DNA from: Sipunculus nudus
Taxonomy: Eukaryota > Annelida > Sipuncula > Golfingiida > Sipunculidae
Assembly: GCA_026874595.1 (NCBI GenBank)
Contig: CM049312.1
Coordinates: forward strand, 76,917,429 to 76,981,428
Length of the DNA: 64,000 nucleotides
Direction of reading: 5' to 3'
The notes under the pieces were generated by a model. It was not told the DNA's origin. It was given only the letters and a program-made list of their open reading frames with translations, and did not search any database. Position numbers and translations under genes: made by a program. Below, piece after piece: positions 44,334 through 55,650 of this stretch (positions are counted from its first letter, which is position 1; each line of letters begins with the position of its first letter).

Positions 44334-45271
44334 AACTGCTGTCATCCCTAAAGGCTATAGGTCTCCGTTTTCCTCATGTTTACTTGTGTAAAATATGTTG
44401 TTCATGGTACATCACATCAAAGAGGATATTACGCGTGCGCACTAATATAGATCATACCAGATTTGTCTCGAGCGGCAAGTTTAGCTCCCTCATTCCTTAT
44501 ATTCCGAAGGAGCTTAAAATGCAGAGGATAGTAAACGCCCTAGGGAATTCCTGCACTTTGGAAGTAGTCTGTTTAATCATAGACAATACACAAGAATTTG
44601 GTCATATTTCAATCATTACCCTTGGCGAAGCATTTTGAGACCAGGTCATGTCATGGAGCATGGAGTCCAGGTGCCTGCATCCGTGTTTGTAGATGTTGGT
44701 TAAGGACTACATAATTCGTTTCTGAAGCGAAAGTACTGTTACTGTGGATCTTGGGCGGTCCCCGGGGGGATCGGGTTCGTCCTTTCCTAAATAAGTCAAT
44801 TATGGACACGACAAATTATCATATATCAAATATAATTATCATTATTTAGGAAGACGCGTAATATATTTGGGTATATAGGATACTACAAATATGTTGATGA
44901 TATGATGTGCATCTGTTTGAAGTGTCCTTTGGTGATCAGATAAAAATAGTTAGGACATGAAAGAAGATTATTACAAATGACACAAAGGTTATTACAGGAT
45001 TATGATTCACTCTCTTCAAATATTAACGACTGGACGGGCATTACTAATCAAGAAACGCTTTTATGTTCTGTGTGTCAATTATACTCAGAACCCGAAATCA
45101 AGTGGAACCTTCCGTACTTGTCGTTGAGGGCATATACTAGTATATGATATTAGGGTCATGGTTAAGTACACATTACCTAGGGTTCACAGCATTAAAGGCC
45201 CACTGAAGAACCGCTTTTCTTTGAGACATGGACATGATTTTTTCTTACAAAGTCATGAATTTCCTTTCCAG
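44334..45271 (+). other. Non-coding stretch between terminal exons 24 and 25
   Basis: No exon, named repeat or signal found. Confidence 0.55.
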
Positions 45272-45526
45272 GCTTTCAAGAAAAGAACACTTTCGGGAAA
45301 TATGGACTTGGAGGTTCCAGAGGACCAACAGACGGTCAGGGCCACAACGGAAGAGCTGCGTCGCTGGAAGAACACTTCAAACGCCAGAAGATTTAAAGCC
45401 AAACTGTACCAAGACCCGCTCCGTCATGCCATGTTCAAGGCAAAGGATGCTGCTCGAAAACGGGAAAAGAGGCGGCAGGTTAAACAGGCGTTTCGCCAGT
45501 TCCAACCAGGAGAGGGGCACATGTAG
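45272..45526 (+). CDS. Alternative terminal exon 25, RWK/YQDP subfamily
   Basis: The acceptor TGAATTTCCTTTCCAG ends at 45271; 84 residues in phase 0, then TAG. It is the first of three close relatives. The acidic lead LEVPEDQQ (13-20) is followed by TTEELRRWKNTSNARR (25-40), FKAKLYQDPLRHAMF (41-55), and KAKDAARKREKRRQVKQ (56-72). Differences from the rest of the array are RWK before the helix, YQDP for KQDP, RHA for RY, and KDAARKRE for KERARxK. The frame from 45228 is a shadow. Confidence 0.9.
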   Translation, partial: AFKKRTLSGNMDLEVPEDQQTVRATTEELRRWKNTSNARRFKAKLYQDPLRHAMFKAKDAARKREKRRQVKQAFRQFQPGEGHM

Positions 45527-47245
45527 AGAGAGCAGATCTGGAGTACTAGATTGGAAAATGTGCACTTGCATAACTAAAAACTAAACATATGGACGCAGTC
45601 TTACAAGTAACAAACACATACATTTGCTTCACCAAGATTTATGGCTTCCAAGGTGTATTGATAATTATTGTAGATATTCAGACTCATGCTGTTTATAATA
45701 ATTTGCTTTTGTTCAAAATTATTTTATTTGTTACTAGCTGACATGACATTTTGCCATATACCGTGTCCGTGAATAGGTTTGCATCCTGTCTTAAATCCAA
45801 ATCTCGTACCTGCCCAATATACACAGCATAAACTGAATTGCCATGCTCCGAAACATACCTTAGTGTTTGAAATAGATCGTCTTACGAGTATATCAGATAT
45901 ATCCGTAATGCGACTTGAATGGCACTGAAAAAGGACAATGTTAAGCTTATGGTGTTCTCAATTACGAAACATTTTGATCCTTGATACTGTATCGTCGGCT
46001 CATGATTATTCCGATTAACTCATTAATTTCACTTTTCATGGACGTTATTTACTGTGACTGTTTCCTGCCACCATGGTTTCATAATATGGAGACTAAAGGC
46101 TGATCCCTTATTAGTCTGATGGATCCTTTGCTCGCACGTGTGTGTGTAGGTTTGTTGTCAAAGTTATTTTTGGTATCAGGTGGGTGAGCAGCATGACATC
46201 CCGGGAGAAAATTACTCTTTTAAAAACAATTTGTTGTATTCCCCTTCCATTAAATCCCGTTCCATTGACACAAAGCGTACAAAGGAGAAGAAAACAGTTG
46301 CATGGTAAAATATACACGGTACTAGGTGCAGGAGTGCTTCATCCGCACCTATGTTTGATTTAATAATCTTAGAAACGATGATGTTTAAATATGTAGAATT
46401 CTCAGGAATCGGTTTGTGAATCTCTTTGGTTTGAGGTGAATAATGTCACCTGATGTCCGGACAAATATCACGTAATCACATGCTGTGTTATTTACATATA
46501 AACTTCTATACAAACAAAGGTTCCTGCAACATCCATAATTACATGCGGCCCATTGTTGGTTCTTTATAAAAGGCTTAATAGTGCCCTCTAGTGAGAAAAA
46601 TAAAAAAGTGACATATGGCGTCCCCATGGGGTCATAAGAGGTTTCTACATAATATATGCATACGAAAGTTTGGAGCTCCAGGTTTCACATCGGAACGCAT
46701 AATATCCAATAATCAAATGATCTTCGTATTATAGGCCTAATGAACTGTTGTGAGTTGTAGTTTTCAAATTACAAACTAGGTGACAGAGGGAAAATGCCTT
46801 CAGTCAAGCCTGGTCTCTGCCTGGAAAGAGGAGATGCGTTATCAGACAAGCGACCATCTTTTCGGCTAGCAATGAAAAACTGAAATGGTGCGTTTGGTAA
46901 AGCATAAATGAGACGTTATCTTGAACAACCGTGAAACGCTCCGGTATGTAAAAGTCAAGGACACGCCTTAAACTGTTACACGCTGTACGTAAATACAAAT
47001 ATCAGAGATTTGACCCTCTGATTGGATAGATCGTTTGGTTGAGCAAGTACGCACGATTCTGACGCTTATAGGGGCGTGAAAATGGAATTGATTTTTTTAT
47101 ATTTTAGTTTCAATTAATTTATGAGCCACCTGGCAAGTCTACCTCCAAGGGAATGATTCGGGGATCGACTAACATTTGCCATGTCAAGTGCCTGTGACCT
47201 TTACAATGGAAATATTTTCTAAAACTTGCTCAATTTCCTTTCCAG
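45527..47245 (+). other. Non-coding stretch between terminal exons 25 and 26
   Basis: A small acceptor-linked frame at 46180-46308 (42 residues, phase 0) starts with GEQHDIPGEN, recalling GQYDNIPGET of exon 21, but has no KQDP module. It may be a decayed exon or chance. Nothing else found. Confidence 0.5.
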
Positions 47246-47509
47246 GGATTTCAAGACAATGTTGTAACTTGGGCTGCGGAAACAGGGATTTTAGACAACC
47301 AGGATCTTTCACAAGTGCCCGAAGAACTAGTCACACGCTGGAAAAAAGCAGCCGAAAAAAGAAGATACCTGCAAAAAATATACCAAGACCCTGTCCGCCA
47401 TGCTATACACAAAGCCAAAGACGCTGCTCGAAAACGCGAAAGGAGACGGCATCTAAAAGAACAATTCAACCAGTCACGCAACGAGGATGAGAACACAGAG
47501 GATCAGTAA
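47246..47509 (+). CDS. Alternative terminal exon 26, RWK/YQDP subfamily
   Basis: The acceptor TCAATTTCCTTTCCAG ends at 47245; 87 residues in phase 0, then TAA. Starting from the internal ATG-like codon would lose the acidic lead (ETGILDNQDLSQVPEE, 12-27). Then VTRWKKAAEKRRYLQKIYQD (29-48), PVRHAIHKAKDAARKRERRR (49-68), and an acidic end NEDENTEDQ. The acceptor differs from that of exon 25 by only two bases over 16, which supports a duplication origin. Confidence 0.9.
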   Translation, partial: GFQDNVVTWAAETGILDNQDLSQVPEELVTRWKKAAEKRRYLQKIYQDPVRHAIHKAKDAARKRERRRHLKEQFNQSRNEDENTEDQ

Positions 47510-48368
47510 AAAGGACCAAAGCTGGTTGCCCAACAGTCTATGAACAATGGAAATAATCCTGTCATAACTCATTACATTCTTTATTATTTAGCATGCTGTT
47601 GGACTCGATATAATCAAGCCAAGCTAACATATTCCTCATACTTGCAGAAGTATATAACCATTGCTGATGGGGAAAAATTTATATTGCAAGATTGCAAAGG
47701 AAATCCTTTCTTTCCGTATAGGGTCACCTCACCAGCAAAAAAAAAAAAATAGACAGGAAAATGTTGATATCCTAGATAATACAGTTATTTAATTGTGTGT
47801 GATAAAAACCGAAGTAGCATGTTCTTCTCACCTGGCGTAGGAAAAGGTTTACCTGTCGGTTTCATCAGAAGAGACTGGTGTATTTGTTGAATGAAACGTG
47901 ATTGTCATAAAAGGTTACAAGAATTTCAACATTTAAGGACCAGTGAAAGCCCTGGTTTCACAGTTCAGGCCGTGGGAGGATTTGCAATAGATTTCACTTG
48001 ATATGCCATTTTATGTAAGAAAAGCATCCAGTAAATTGTCTTAAGTACTTATTTTCTCTAAATAACCAGATACATCTTGCCCTATAATCAACGATGATCT
48101 TTCTCATACGGTCCAGGTTATTCCAGGAATTATGTGACAGAATTTTTAATTTGGGACCACGGTTCAGGCATTCATTCGTTGAAGAATAACAATGAAAAAT
48201 GGCGTCCATCAGCATTTGCAGGTTACAAATCCCCTGTCGGATAACTGTGCCATTGGAGGTCAGCTGTTCAGGGAAGTTTCCCCAAATGTCATCTGTGAAA
48301 AAAAAAAGCCGCCGTATTAAAAGAATATGAATCTGATTTGCTTAAACAGACGTCACTTTCCTTTACAG
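47510..48368 (+). other. Non-coding stretch between terminal exons 26 and 27
   Basis: Nothing recognised. Confidence 0.55.
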
Positions 48369-48632
48369 GCTCGCCATGAACATGTGGAAACAGACTCCGA
48401 GTTAGACGAGGGTCAGCTGTTTGTTGAGGCGACGCAGGAAGTGGTTGAGCGTTGGAAGAGAACCTCAAAAGCCAGAAAATACAAAGCCAAGCTGTACCAA
48501 GACCCTGTCCGGCATGCATTGCACAAAGCCAAAGACGCTGCTCGGAAACGGGAAAAGAGACGGCAGGTGAAAGAAGCATTGAGCCAGTCACAGATTGAAG
48601 CATATGAACGTTATCAAGCGGACGAACGTTGA
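48369..48632 (+). CDS. Alternative terminal exon 27, RWK/YQDP subfamily
   Basis: The acceptor TCACTTTCCTTTACAG ends at 48368; 87 residues in phase 0, then TGA. The acidic lead (TDSELDEGQLFVEATQE, 8-24) leads to VVERWKRTSKARKYKAKLYQ (25-44), DPVRHALHKAKDAARKREKR (45-64), and RQVKEALSQSQ. It is nearly identical to exon 26 in the second helix. It is the last basic-module exon; beyond it the array switches to zinc fingers after a gap of 6.8 kb. Confidence 0.9.
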   Translation, partial: ARHEHVETDSELDEGQLFVEATQEVVERWKRTSKARKYKAKLYQDPVRHALHKAKDAARKREKRRQVKEALSQSQIEAYERYQADER

Positions 48633-48796
48633 CAGGAGGAAGATATCTTTTAGACCAAAGGACCACGCACAGAAAACTTTGAATATATATATCATTAGAC
48701 ATTCTACACTAACCTGAACGATTTTATCCATAATTTGACTATTCTACAGTTACACTGAATAGTAAAAGGCCGATCTAATCCAAAATAGCTTGAGGA

Positions 48797-48830
<34 letters not shown>

Positions 48831-51560
48831 TCACTTAGATGCGCATTATTACATAGTCTGCTTACTTTATCACAATCGCAGTATGATCCAGTGGGGCTGT
48901 ATTTTGATTATATATATATAATGTTTTGATTTTGTTTTGTTTTGTTATTTCTGTCGCTTTAATTATAAATTAAATGGCCTGACAGGGACATGCACAAGTT
49001 CTGTCAGGAAAGGTCCTTAAGGGGTGAAATCTTGGCTGTTTGATTATTTGTCGTGTCGCGTTGAGCTTGTACAGAAACTTGGATGTATAATTATTTGGGG
49101 GTAGCTCACATGACACGATGGTGGCATCATCAGTAAACGTAGTAGCCGGCTTTTACAGCAGAGCTTACAAACTATACACCTTGGAAAAACAGAAGTCACA
49201 GAAGTAGGCAGCTGGAACAAAACCACTCCGGCTTGAACACAAGGGGAATGGTATCCGGATAAACCAGTCGCATCTGATATATCGGAACAGCGTTATAGGT
49301 ACGAGGGACCACAGTGGATCGCAAAATATTGAACAAATAGACGATCAATGATCAAGGTTCCATACTGGACCTCGTGTGCATCCAAAAATAAGCTGGATGT
49401 GCTGGAGGAGATGTGGAAATTTATTTTTGGATCATGGCGGATCTGGTGCAGATCTTACATATGCACTACTATGAGTGTTATACAAATCATATTTTTTATG
49501 TTTAGTTCACTTGAGGATGTGTATCTTTAACTCATGACTTGTAAACTTGATAATGGAAAAGTATTTTCCAACAACACTGCGGGAGTATTCATGTGTATTT
49601 TTCACCGTGTTTAGTAAATATGCAATTAGCTTGCAGCATTCTTAAGGTCGTAGATGAATATTTTAAAGATATTGAATTCATATTAACCAGACGCACCCGA
49701 AGAACAAAACCATGTATAGATATAGGATGTACAACTTGAACAGGAAACTTGTTTAGGTACATTGCAAATATTGACGGAATGAGAGGAATGCTGTTAAAAG
49801 GGAGGGGCAAATTTTATTTAGATTATATACGAAGCAATTGATCAAAACTGATTAACGTCTTATACTCATCACTTCATTAGATTGCTTTGTAGCTGCCCCT
49901 GCGTATTTTGCAACAAGTCCAGACCCAGGCTCTCTGGGTATTCCCTCTCTCTCGTAACCTCTGTACAAACCCGAAAAGTTGTACATACGAAAGCCAGTAC
50001 TTTAAACATACTTCCTTTGCACACATCCTGTGTATAATACTCCAAACATTTACATATTATCTGCGTAAAGATCTGCTCTTGGTCATGCCATGTTTCATAC
50101 ATTGGTCCAACCTGATGGTTACAGTATCAAAAAGTACATTTAATTTTCAATATAGAACTTATAGGAGAAACCTGTTCTGTCATCGTTATCTTAAGACGTC
50201 GTATCTAGTTCTGTGACGAGACTACAGAGGAAAGTACTTAATTTTATTTTTCGATATAAATAAGGAAATTTATTTTTTTTCCTGTGTACTAGGAGAAACA
50301 TAAAATAACCTAAAACCCTATTTTTAGCTCAGCTGAGGTATATATGAGAATGACGCTTTGTCCGTGATCCGTCCTGCACAAATCGTAACCGCTGACCCTA
50401 GTTGTTACTAAACAGAGCCGATAAGTTTCCTTTCTCTTAACAACAAAAGAATCATTCTGTGAAACTTGTAATGTACATATTTGAAAATCAATCAAGACTT
50501 TTTTTGTATGTGGATCGCTTAAAGATATTCATACATGTTTGTTCATTATACCGTTAGGTATTACTCTCCGGTTTCTAATTTTTATTAGTTTGTGTACACT
50601 TAATATCCTTTCAGTACTTTGCTTTTCTAATAAAATATATATATATGATATATATGATGCAGATACTGGTCTTTCTATAATATACCGGTGCTTGGCGCTG
50701 GAATGTTTGCGGGTGTACGATTGGGTATATGCTGCTGAGTCGTTGCTAGGATGCGACTGAGAACATGCGGTTGCTTTCGTTCGGTGGAATACAAACACCA
50801 TCAGGTATCGCAATACTTTGAAATTTTCACCTTTTACAAAAAAGCATTAATACAGGTTTCCGTTCCGCAAAAAAAATTGCCTTTCCGCTTAAGATACATC
50901 CTACCATCATATCAAACTATCAGTCACTTCGCACAGTGTAAACCTGATTCTGCCACCTTACATGCCATCCTACATGCATACTTGCTTGCAAAAAGAACTG
51001 AATGTTTTCAATATAGTAACACTATTATATAAGAAACACGATTGTGCAGTGAAAAAATAGGAAAATATAGGAGGCGAGGGCCTAAAATGCCGGAAGGTAT
51101 AAGAAATTATATGGACCATTTAAAGATTTTTATAGGAATATATAGGAGATATAGGGAGTCATTATTAGACCACTTGTATATTATTTCGTTTTTGAGTCAT
51201 GTTTGTTACAATACTTATATCAGCTACCAATGTGGAAAACATTTAGGTGTTCACCATTCCAACGGATTGGTACAAAATGAAGAACGCCTTTCTGTGCACG
51301 TGTTAGCATGTCTGAGACAGACGGAAAGGAGTTATTACGACCCCTGACCGTACATGTATATCCAGCTGTTGGTCGTTTGCCGAAATATGATTAGTACACG
51401 CAGCTTAACCTTGAATGGGATTGGGTATACATTAAGTTATTGTTGGCTTGTTGGTACCTTTTTCGCGGAAGCCTAGAAAGATTACAGTATTCCCTTTTAT
51501 AAAACCACCCATAAAGTCTCATCGTCATTGACTGTGCGATGTAGTTTAATTTATCATAGT
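48633..51560 (+). other. Non-coding stretch after terminal exon 27
   Basis: A TTA microsatellite (48797-48829) and a short fragment of the TTTTAGCTCAGCTGA repeat (about 50325-50400; compare 63160). No exon with acceptor plus module seen. Confidence 0.55.
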
Positions 51561-51564
51561 TATT

Positions 51565-54500
51565 ATATCGCCAGACAAAGTCTGGAGATACTATGGTTTA
51601 GGCACGGTTGCGCCGTCTCCGCCGCCGCCGCCGCCGCAGAGATTTCGTTTGGACGCGATAACTCAAAAAATATTTCACGGATCTTTACCAAACTTGACAT
51701 GTGTATAGATATGGATGAGAGGACGAAGCCTTTTTTAAAATGGAGTCATTACATTTATTAGGAGAGTTACCTTGACGTTGAAAAGGTCCATTTTGGGGGA
51801 AAATCACACAAATTCTTAAATATCTCAAGAAATCTTGCATGGATTGTTCCAAAAAACAACTTGACCGAAGACCTTGGATAGTGTTGTCATGTACCGGAAA
51901 ATGGTGGCGCCACCTGTTATCCTTTTCTGTCTGTCTGTCTGTCCGTCTGTCCGTCTGTCTGTCTGTTAACCAGGCACAAATCCTAACCGCTGGACCTAGA
52001 ATCTTGTAACTTGATATTCTGAGAGGTCCATGAAAAATCTCCTTGGAAACCAGAAATTAGGTCTCTGTTGCCCATATCCTTTGAGCTATGGGGCCCCAAA
52101 ATAACCCCCCTCCCCCCCAGAATAGTGAAAAATTTCATACAAAAACTTCAATATCTCATTAACTACATCACTGATGGTCATGATTTTTGGCATACATATT
52201 GATCATGAGATGTTCCATCAGTTCCTGCAGACTGGTGGCGCCACCTGTATTTTTCGATTTTTTTACGAGCTGTTTTCTCTATTTTTGAGACCTTTAAAAA
52301 TGTGGACATCTGTTTACAGGGCACAAATCGTAAAGACTGGACCTAGAATCTTCATTCTTGACATTCTGAGAGACCTATGAAAAGTCTCCATGGAAACCAG
52401 AAATTAGGTCTCTGTTACCCATATCCTTTGAGCTATGGGGCCCCAAAGTACCCCCCAGAATAATGAAAAACTTCATACAAAAACTTAATCTCATTAACTA
52501 CATCACTGATGGTCATGATTTTTGGCATACATATTGATCATGAGATGTTCCCTCAGTCCCTGCAGACTGGTGGCGCCACCTATATTTTTTTAATTTTTTA
52601 CGAACTGTTTTCTCTATTTTTGAGACCTTTAAAAATGTGAACATCTGTTAACAAGGCACAAATCGTAAAGACTGGACCTAGAATCTTCATTCTTGAAATT
52701 CTGAGAGACCTATGAAGAGTCTCCATGGAAACCTGAAATTAGGTCTCTGTTACCCATATCCTCCAAGCTATAGGACTCCAAAGTATCCCTCAGAATAATG
52801 GAAAATTTGATACAAAAGCTGAAGTATCTGAACAACTAATCCAGAGACCACCATGCTTCTTTGCATGGATATTGACCAATAAGTATTTTTATTAGTTTCT
52901 GCAGACTGGTGGAGCCACCTGTATTTTTTTACAATTTTTTTTTCTCTATTTTTTAGATATATTAATACAGACACAATCTCAGCCTGTTGGTTAATCTGTT
53001 TGATGCTTCAGTTGAATGGGTATATACTACCATTCAGATGATAAAATTTCCTTTTGCAAATCTCTTCCCAGTCAGCTGAGCGTCATGACCCATTGGTCAC
53101 TTGTTAAATTGGGGTCATGACCTTTCCTATAAGAGTGGCCTTTACCTTGAATATTGCCATACTTGGTGAAAATCACACAAAATCATAAATATCCTAATAA
53201 GGGATGCATGGAATGATCCAAAAATCCAAATAACCGAAGATCTTGGATAGCTTTGTCTTTTGCGCAAGACAGGTGGCGCCACCTGCTGTCTTTCTCTTGT
53301 TTTCGTGCCTTTTAATACCCCATCATTGGCACTTGACAGTACTGTGAGCAGTAAAAGTCTAAAACTTATGGACAGATTGGGCTGAAATTGTGCACGTACA
53401 TTGATCTTGGATACCTCATCTTGTATTCAAGACTGGTGGCGCCATCTGCAGTCGTTTGCCGTGGCGTCCTTCTGTACATGTGCTTTCGGTGAAAATTGCT
53501 CATATCTCCTGAGTGGATCAAGGTATTGGTAAGAAATTTGACATGTCCAGCCATCCTGGAAAGTTTTCTCGTAAACCAGACAGGTGGCGACACCTACCTT
53601 CCCGTTTATGTAGAATAAATTGATGCCCTTTTCTGAGGAGTGATTTGCCCTATTGGCCTGGAATTGTGCCTATCCATAGATCTTGGACTCCTCCATCTTT
53701 TACTAAAGACTGGTGGTGCCATCTGCAATCGTTTTGCCGTGGCGGCCATCTGTACATGTGCTTTTGGTAAAAATTACTTATAACTCCGGAGTGGTTCAAG
53801 GTATTTGTCTGAAATTTGGCATGTCCACCCATCTTTGAAAGTTTTCTCATTAACCAGACAGGTGGCGCCACCTACCTTCCCTTTTTATGTAGAATAAATT
53901 AATGTCCTTATCTTAGGTGTGATTTCCCCGATTGGCCTGAAATTGTGCATATCCATAGATCTTGGACTCCATCATCTTTTACATAAGACTGGTGGTGCCA
54001 TCTGTAATCGTTTTGCCGTTGCGTCCATTTGCACATGTGCTTTCGGTAAAAATTGCTTTTATCTCCGGAGTGGTTCAAAGTATTTGTCTGAAATTTGGCA
54101 TGTCCATTCATCGTGGAAAATTTTTTCGTAGACCAGACAGGTGGCTCCACCTACCTTTCCACTTTTGTAGAATAAATTAATGCCCTTTTCACAGGAGTGA
54201 TTTGGCCTATTGGCCTGAAATGGTGCATATCCATAGATCTTGGACTCTTTCATCTTGTATGCAAGACTTGTGGCGCTATCTGCAATCTTTTTGACATGGT
54301 CTCCATCTGTACATGTGCTTTCGGTGAAAATTGTTCATATCTCCAGAGTGGTTCAAGGTATTGGCCTTAAATTTGATATGTTTATTCATCTTGGAAAATT
54401 TTCTCGTAGACCAGACAGGTGGCGCCACCTACCTTCCATTTTTGTAGAATACATTAATGCTCTTTTCTTAGGAATGGTGTGCTGTATTGGTCTTAAACTG

Positions 54501-54930
54501 TGCATTAACCATAGATCTTGGCCTCCTCCATCTTGTATGCAAGACTCGTGGCGCCATCTGCCATTTTTTGTGTGGTGTCCATCTGTACATTTGTTTTAGA
54601 TGAAAATTGCTCATATCTGAGGAGTCCTCCAATGTGTTGGTCTCCAATTTGGCATGTACATCCATCTTGGAGAGTTTTCTCGTTTACCAAACAGGTGGCG
54701 CCACCTACCTTACCATTTTTATAGTATAAATTTATCCCCTTTTCATAAGAGTCATTCTCTGTATTTCCCCCATATTTGGTGAAAAATATTGTTTCTCAAG
54801 TTGATAGATGTTCCATAGTCACTTGCCAAGTGTCAGTACATGCTGCTGAAGATGGGGGACTATTCTGAAAGCGGGGAGGGGGGGGGGATTAATTGTATCG
54901 CGATACTATGGCACCTGCGGTGCCAAGAAA
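51565..54930. repeat. Composite dispersed repeat with GGTGGCGCCACC palindromes
   Basis: The head CGCCAGACAAAGTCTGG is an inverted repeat, followed by ATACTATGG and a CCG run (about 51614-51636), then a TCTG/TCCG run (about 51926-51965). From 51.9 to 52.9 kb there are about 340-base units (GGTGGCGCCACC near 51903, 52221 and 52566). These units also occur at 63.2-64.0 kb. From 53.3 to 54.7 kb there are 278-base units with two palindrome sites each. It ends near a second GATACTATGG at 54902. Minus-strand open frames here are repeat shadows. Confidence 0.8.
53271..54706. repeat. 278-bp higher-order tandem repeat, about 5 units
   Basis: Site B (ACAGGTGGCGCCACCTACC) recurs at about 53582, 53860, 54138, 54417 and 54693. 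Site A (CTGGTGGTGCCATCTGC) recurs at about 53434, 53712, 53990, 54269 and 54548. Spacing is 274-280 in both series. The perfect 14-base palindrome AGGTGGCGCCACCT is intact at 53271, 53860, 54417 and 54693. Confidence 0.9.
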
Positions 54931-55395
54931 TATCTACTCGTTATACGGCTTGGCAATTAACAGATGCCTGCGAAAGACGAAAATACGATGCCCTTAGTGT
55001 TCAACATGGAGTCTCACTTTCTGTATGCTCACTGGTTCTCTATTGTTGGAATCCTGGTAAATTCTATTAAATTTTTATGGCTAACTTTTTATGTATAAGT
55101 AGCTACAATAAAAGGTAAATGTATATGGAAAAAGGTAGATTTTTTTGCGATGACGTATTAATTGGAGGTCCAGAGGAAAAAAGGATTAACAAATATATCA
55201 GCATATATTTAACAAAGCAACATCAAATGTTGAGTAGTCATACATAAAATATAACATATGTAGATCTTGTAGAACATGTGTCGATAAGATATGTAGAAGC
55301 AATTAACAATGCAATAATCCTCCGTGATACTTGGACATTTTTTGTCCACAGGATTAACATGGTTTTGGTAACAAGAAGCGTGTATTTACTTGTAG
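54931..55395 (+). other. Intron just before zinc-finger exon A
   Basis: Nothing recognised other than the acceptor at its end. Confidence 0.5.
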
Positions 55396-55650
55396 ATTTC
55401 TCGGCTGTTGGTGCAAGGCAGGGAAATATACCAGTGCGAGACTTGTGGCGTGACTTTGCCAGACACGCAGGCGGTGAAGGACCACCGGCGAGACAAGCAC
55501 CCCATTAAGAGCGGCCAGTCAGCGAATTACTCTTGTCCTTTCTGTAGCTACTGCAGTGCGTGGAAGGCCAATTATTTGCGCCACCTAGCGACCATTCACC
55601 CACAACACGTGCAGTCACAGAACGCTGGAAGTGAACCCGCGAAAACTTAA
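55396..55650 (+). CDS. Alternative terminal exon with two C2H2 zinc fingers (A)
   Basis: I choose the acceptor TATTTACTTGTAG ending at 55395 because it gives phase 0; AGs at 55417 and 55421 do not. The exon gives 84 residues and TAA. Finger 1 has C14, C17, H30, H35 (C-X2-C-X12-H-X4-H). Finger 2 has C47, C50, H63, H68 with the same spacing and the CPFC start. A pair of fingers joined by a short linker at the end of a BTB protein is the usual form in insect lola isoforms. Expected function: sequence-specific DNA binding in the nucleus. The base composition is more GC-rich than the flanks. Confidence 0.88.
   Translation: MSRLLVQGREIYQCETCGVTLPDTQAVKDHRRDKHPIKSGQSANYSCPFCSYCSAWKANYLRHLATIHPQHVQSQNAGSEPAKT

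Noticed and set aside
53366-54690. Several similar minus-strand open frames of 60-80 codons
   Set aside because: They repeat with the 278-bp tandem unit and reflect its periodicity. They have no splice signals or known domain.
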